Assembly (NCBI RefSeq): GCF_004331465.1
Contig: NZ_SJKB01000013.1
Coordinates: 124,001 to 188,000, forward strand
Reading direction: 5' to 3'
Source: Kribbella pittospori
GTDB lineage: Bacteria; Actinomycetota; Actinomycetes; Propionibacteriales; Kribbellaceae
Length of the DNA stretch: 64,000 nucleotides
In this document: positions 61,449-64,000 of the stretch, piece after piece
How the letters are laid out: every line of letters begins with the position of its first letter
How positions within the stretch are numbered: the first letter of the stretch is position 1
Notes under the pieces: model-generated
What the model saw: only the letters and a program-made list of their open reading frames with translations
Databases searched by the model: none
What the model was told of the DNA's origin: nothing
Translations under genes and position numbers: made by a program

Positions 61449-62210
61449 TCAGTTGTGGTCGTGGTGGACGAACCAGATGCCGCGGGCCGGGACGGTTCCG
61501 AGATTGCGGAACAGGTGCGGGACGCTCGAGTTCAGCCCGAGTGACTCACCGGCGTGCAGCATGAAGGTCTCGAAGCCGAAGGTCACTTCGAGCTCGCCCT
61601 CGATCAGGTAGCCGTACTCGAACCCGTCGTGGCGCAGCATGCGTTCGTCGTTCGTCGAGCTGGACCCTGGCGGGTAGACGATCTCGATGAAGTCCAGCTG
61701 GTGAGCCGTGTTCGTGGCCAGCTGCTCCCAGACCACCCCGGTGTCCATCACCAGTCGGGTGCGGTTGCCAGGCGACGTCACCGACAACCGGCCCATGCTC
61801 CCGCTGTCCTCCCAGACGTGTTCCAACGAGCCCAGATCCGAACGCCGGATCGGCTCCGGCTCCTCTTCCGGCGCCGCGATGTCCGGTGCCGCGACGTCCG
61901 GCTCGGCTGGGGCGGCGGCTTCCGTGCCCTCGAAAAGATGGTCGATCGAGACGTCGAGCGTCTGCGCCATCGAGTACAGGGTCGCCACCGACGGCTGCGA
62001 CTTGCCGTTCTCGATCTGCGACAGGAACGACGGGGAGACGCCGAGCCGCCGGGCCAGCTCGCGCAGGGTCATGCCCGACTTCTGCCGTGCCGTCCGCAGC
62101 CGGAGCCCGAGGTTCACCGCCGTCGCGTCGTCCGGACTTCGCGGTACGAGAGGTGAGGTCACTGCGGCTCCTTCGGTGATGGTGGCGGGATCGTTCTCGG
62201 TCGTGCTCAC
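61449..62210 (-). CDS. XRE family regulator with C-terminal cupin domain
   Basis: A 253-residue regulator: HTH_3 domain (GLRLRTARQKSGMTLRELAR, LGVSPSFLSQIENGKSQPSV), an Ala/Pro-rich linker, and a cupin domain (HDGFEYGYLIEGELEVTFGF, AGESLGLNSSVPHLFRNLG). Such proteins sense small metabolites. Its GTG overlaps the SDR stop by four bases, so it is in the same operon as the SDR and EboE-like genes. Confidence 0.88.
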   Translation of the reverse strand: MSTTENDPATITEGAAVTSPLVPRSPDDATAVNLGLRLRTARQKSGMTLRELARRLGVSPSFLSQIENGKSQPSVATLYSMAQTLDVSIDHLFEGTEAAAPAEPDVAAPDIAAPEEEPEPIRRSDLGSLEHVWEDSGSMGRLSVTSPGNRTRLVMDTGVVWEQLATNTAHQLDFIEIVYPPGSSSTNDERMLRHDGFEYGYLIEGELEVTFGFETFMLHAGESLGLNSSVPHLFRNLGTVPARGIWFVHHDHN

Positions 62211-62992
62211 ACCAGCACCATGCCCCCGTCGATCATGATCACCTGGCCGGTCAGGTAGTCGGAGTCGGCCGAGGCGAGGTACAGCGCGGTGCCGAGGATG
62301 TCCTCGCCGGTGGCGACCCGGCCGCGCAGGATGTCCGCGGCGAAGTCGGCCATCGCCTGACCGGGCTTGTCCGCGTCGCCGATGTTCATCAGATCCTCGT
62401 CCAGCTTCGTCCACAGCGGGGTGTCCACCACGCCCGGGGCGAAGGCGTTGCAGGTGATGTTGTGCTCGGCCAGTGCCCGGGCCGCCGCCTGGGTCAACGC
62501 GTTCACCGCGAACTTGCTCGCGCAGTACGGGGCGAACGAGGGAAATCCCTGCCGACCCGCGATGGAGGACGTGTTCACGATTTTGCCCTGCCCCAGGGGC
62601 ACCATCCTGCGGGCCCCCTCCTGGATGCCGATCAGCGTGCCGAGCGCGTTCACGTCCATGATGGCGTGCCAGTTCTCCTCGGTCACATCCATCAGGTGCA
62701 TCGGCTGGTTGAAGCCGGCGTTGTTGAAGAGCACGTCCAGCCGGCCGGTCTGCTCGACGAAAGTGTCGAAGGCAGCGCTGACCTGGTCGCGCTTGCTCAC
62801 GTCAGCGGTGAGCGGGATTCCGGTCAGGCGGGCCGCGGACAGCTCGGCACAGACCTCCTTGGCCGCCTCGGTACTGCGGTCGAGAACGCCTATCGTGGCA
62901 CCTTCGCGCGCGAGGCCCAGGGCGAAGACGCGGCCCATGCCGCTCCCCGCACCGGTGATGACGATGTTCTTGCCGGCCACTCTTCCGGACAT
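62207..62992 (-). CDS. SDR family oxidoreductase in the ebo-like operon
   Basis: A 261-residue classical SDR: VITGAGSGMGRVFALGLARE, VLFNNAGFNQ, catalytic Ser in VNTSSIAGRQ, YCASKFAVN, GQVIMIDGGMV. GAGGAG before the ATG. It overlaps the XRE regulator and follows the EboE-like gene by 16 bases. Substrate unknown. Confidence 0.88.
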   Translation of the reverse strand: MSGRVAGKNIVITGAGSGMGRVFALGLAREGATIGVLDRSTEAAKEVCAELSAARLTGIPLTADVSKRDQVSAAFDTFVEQTGRLDVLFNNAGFNQPMHLMDVTEENWHAIMDVNALGTLIGIQEGARRMVPLGQGKIVNTSSIAGRQGFPSFAPYCASKFAVNALTQAAARALAEHNITCNAFAPGVVDTPLWTKLDEDLMNIGDADKPGQAMADFAADILRGRVATGEDILGTALYLASADSDYLTGQVIMIDGGMVLV

Positions 62993-63008
62993 GCGCTCCT
63001 CGTTCCTG

Positions 63009-64000
63009 TCAGTTCGCGCCGAGAGTGTCGCGGACCCAGTCGATCTCGCGGCTGACGTACTCGTCGATGTCCCCGGTCTTCAGGTGCTCCGGCAGCACGT
63101 CCCAGGTGTAGGTCTCGATCTCCAGGTGGTCCGACAGGGGCGTACGCCGATGCAGGTCCAGCGCGGCCTCGATCGACGAGCGGGTTGTCCGGAAGCCACC
63201 GATCTCGTCGAGGAACACGGGGACGTGGAAGTGGGTCCGCCACTCCCGCTTGCCACCCGGGGCGTCGTACCAGGACTCGATCGCGTCACCGAGGTTGAGG
63301 AAACGCGTGAGCTGCCCGTCGCGGCGCTCGGTGGTCTGGCTCAGGTAGATCGTGTCGGTGAACTGCTTCAGGTCCTGCACTGTCTCGGCGGTGACGTCGG
63401 GGACCCACAACGCCGCGGCCTCCTGCAGCTTGAAGATCGGGATGCCGGCCGCGACCAGTGACTCCAGTGCGGCCGGGATGTCCTCGAACTCGACCGACTG
63501 GTGCCCGATGTCGAACACCACACCGAGATGCCGCCGTACCAGGCCGATCGCCGCCGACACCGGGACCGACGCCCATTTCGCCAGTTCCTCGACGCCAGCC
63601 CGCGAGTAGATCCGTTCCTCGAAGTAGCGCACCGTCTCCTCGGTGGTCTCCAGGAAGCAGAACGGTTCCGGTTCGAGTGACAACTTCACCCGGCGGCCGG
63701 TACGACGTTCCACATCGATCAGATGGGCGACCGCGCGGAGCAGGTTCGTGGTGAAGCGGTCGATGAACGCCGGCCCGTCGACGTTCGGGCGAAACGCCAG
63801 CGGAGCCGTCTGGATCGACGGCTCGACGTCTGACTCGGTGATGTCCACCAGTACGTCGGCGACACCCATCGTGTAGCGGGTGCGGTCCTCGGTGGCCCAG
63901 TCCGGCTCGTAGACCTGCTCCATCACCGACCGGCCTTTGAACGGGCCGTGCGGGAACGCGTTGACGGTATAGACGTACAGGTCCTGCGAGCGAAGGAAGC
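63009..64000 (-). CDS. EboE-like metabolite traffic protein (partial)
   Basis: Incomplete at the window end; 330 codons are present. It is a xylose-isomerase-like TIM barrel of the EboE family: YVYTVNAFPHGPFKGRSV, MEQVYEPDWATEDRTRY, LSLEPEPFCFLETTEETVRY, VVFDIGHQSVEFED, IPIFKLQEAAALWV. EboE is part of the ebo cluster known from cyanobacteria, algae and actinomycetes for moving scytonemin-like or other precursors to the periplasm. The rest of the cluster would be upstream, outside this window. It is cotranscribed with the SDR and XRE genes. Confidence 0.78.
   Translation of the reverse strand, partial: FLRSQDLYVYTVNAFPHGPFKGRSVMEQVYEPDWATEDRTRYTMGVADVLVDITESDVEPSIQTAPLAFRPNVDGPAFIDRFTTNLLRAVAHLIDVERRTGRRVKLSLEPEPFCFLETTEETVRYFEERIYSRAGVEELAKWASVPVSAAIGLVRRHLGVVFDIGHQSVEFEDIPAALESLVAAGIPIFKLQEAAALWVPDVTAETVQDLKQFTDTIYLSQTTERRDGQLTRFLNLGDAIESWYDAPGGKREWRTHFHVPVFLDEIGGFRTTRSSIEAALDLHRRTPLSDHLEIETYTWDVLPEHLKTGDIDEYVSREIDWVRDTLGAN

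Overview
The window is high-GC DNA with many GTG starts, 4-bp ATGA/GTGA gene overlaps and strong third-position G/C. It comes from an actinomycete chromosome. The PadR-ino1 pair, a PASTA-less bifunctional PBP with a Pro/Thr tail, FemX with an alanine-racemase-like partner, and the rpsF-ssb-rpsR-rplI ... dnaB block are typical of spore-forming or mycelial Actinobacteria. I think a Kribbella/Nocardioidaceae-like organism is most likely, but that is inference, not proven here. No rRNA, tRNA, prophage, IS or CRISPR array was seen.

Left part (1-18.3 kb): an M20 amidohydrolase, an AraC regulator, a DHFR-like reductase, a coupled pair encoding an HExxH protein and a small partner, a DUF72 protein, the PadR-ino1 operon with a 21-bp dyad operator, a short-chain fatty-acid transporter, a class A PBP followed by a PIG-V-like mannosyltransferase, a SigE-family sigma factor coupled to a membrane protein, and a large secreted GH92 alpha-mannosidase. 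Two tandem-repeat tracts (56 bp and 21 bp) lie between genes.

Glycan segment (18.4-23.7 kb): an epimerase, a GT-C/GT2 fusion glycosyltransferase, a methyltransferase and a strong UDP-sulfoquinovose synthase (SqdB) homologue. Together they suggest a modified, possibly sulfonated, surface glycan or glycolipid. Then come small metabolic and regulatory genes, including femX for the peptidoglycan cross-bridge, SDR enzymes, TetR, MFS, NUDIX, endonuclease IV and Lrp.

Core replication/translation segment (35.5-49.5 kb): rpsF-ssb-rpsR-rplI with a structured leader. It is followed by a compact relaxase-less type IV secretion-like cluster: a beta-propeller membrane protein and a small repeat-bearing secreted protein on one strand, and a degenerate P-loop protein, a pilin-like protein, an SCO6880-like protein, a VirB4 ATPase, a VirD4/TraG ATPase and a DUF4913 protein on the other. 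MATE and YrdB-like genes follow, then dnaB. dnaB carries a 156-residue class 3 mini-intein in its P-loop and has a cluster of DnaA-box-like sites upstream.

Right part (49.5-64 kb): two decayed genes, one with a single in-frame TGA. A series of divergently transcribed regulator/target pairs follows, with striking palindromic operators (MerR/DoxX, long TetR/ClpX paralogue, WYL regulator/FAD oxidase). Then come GrpB-RidA, a truncated tyrosine-phosphatase-like gene fused to a duplicated ABC ATPase tail, a UgpC/MsmK ATPase, an ArsR-SRPBCC pair, an MFS exporter, and an EboE-SDR-XRE/cupin operon that runs off the window end.
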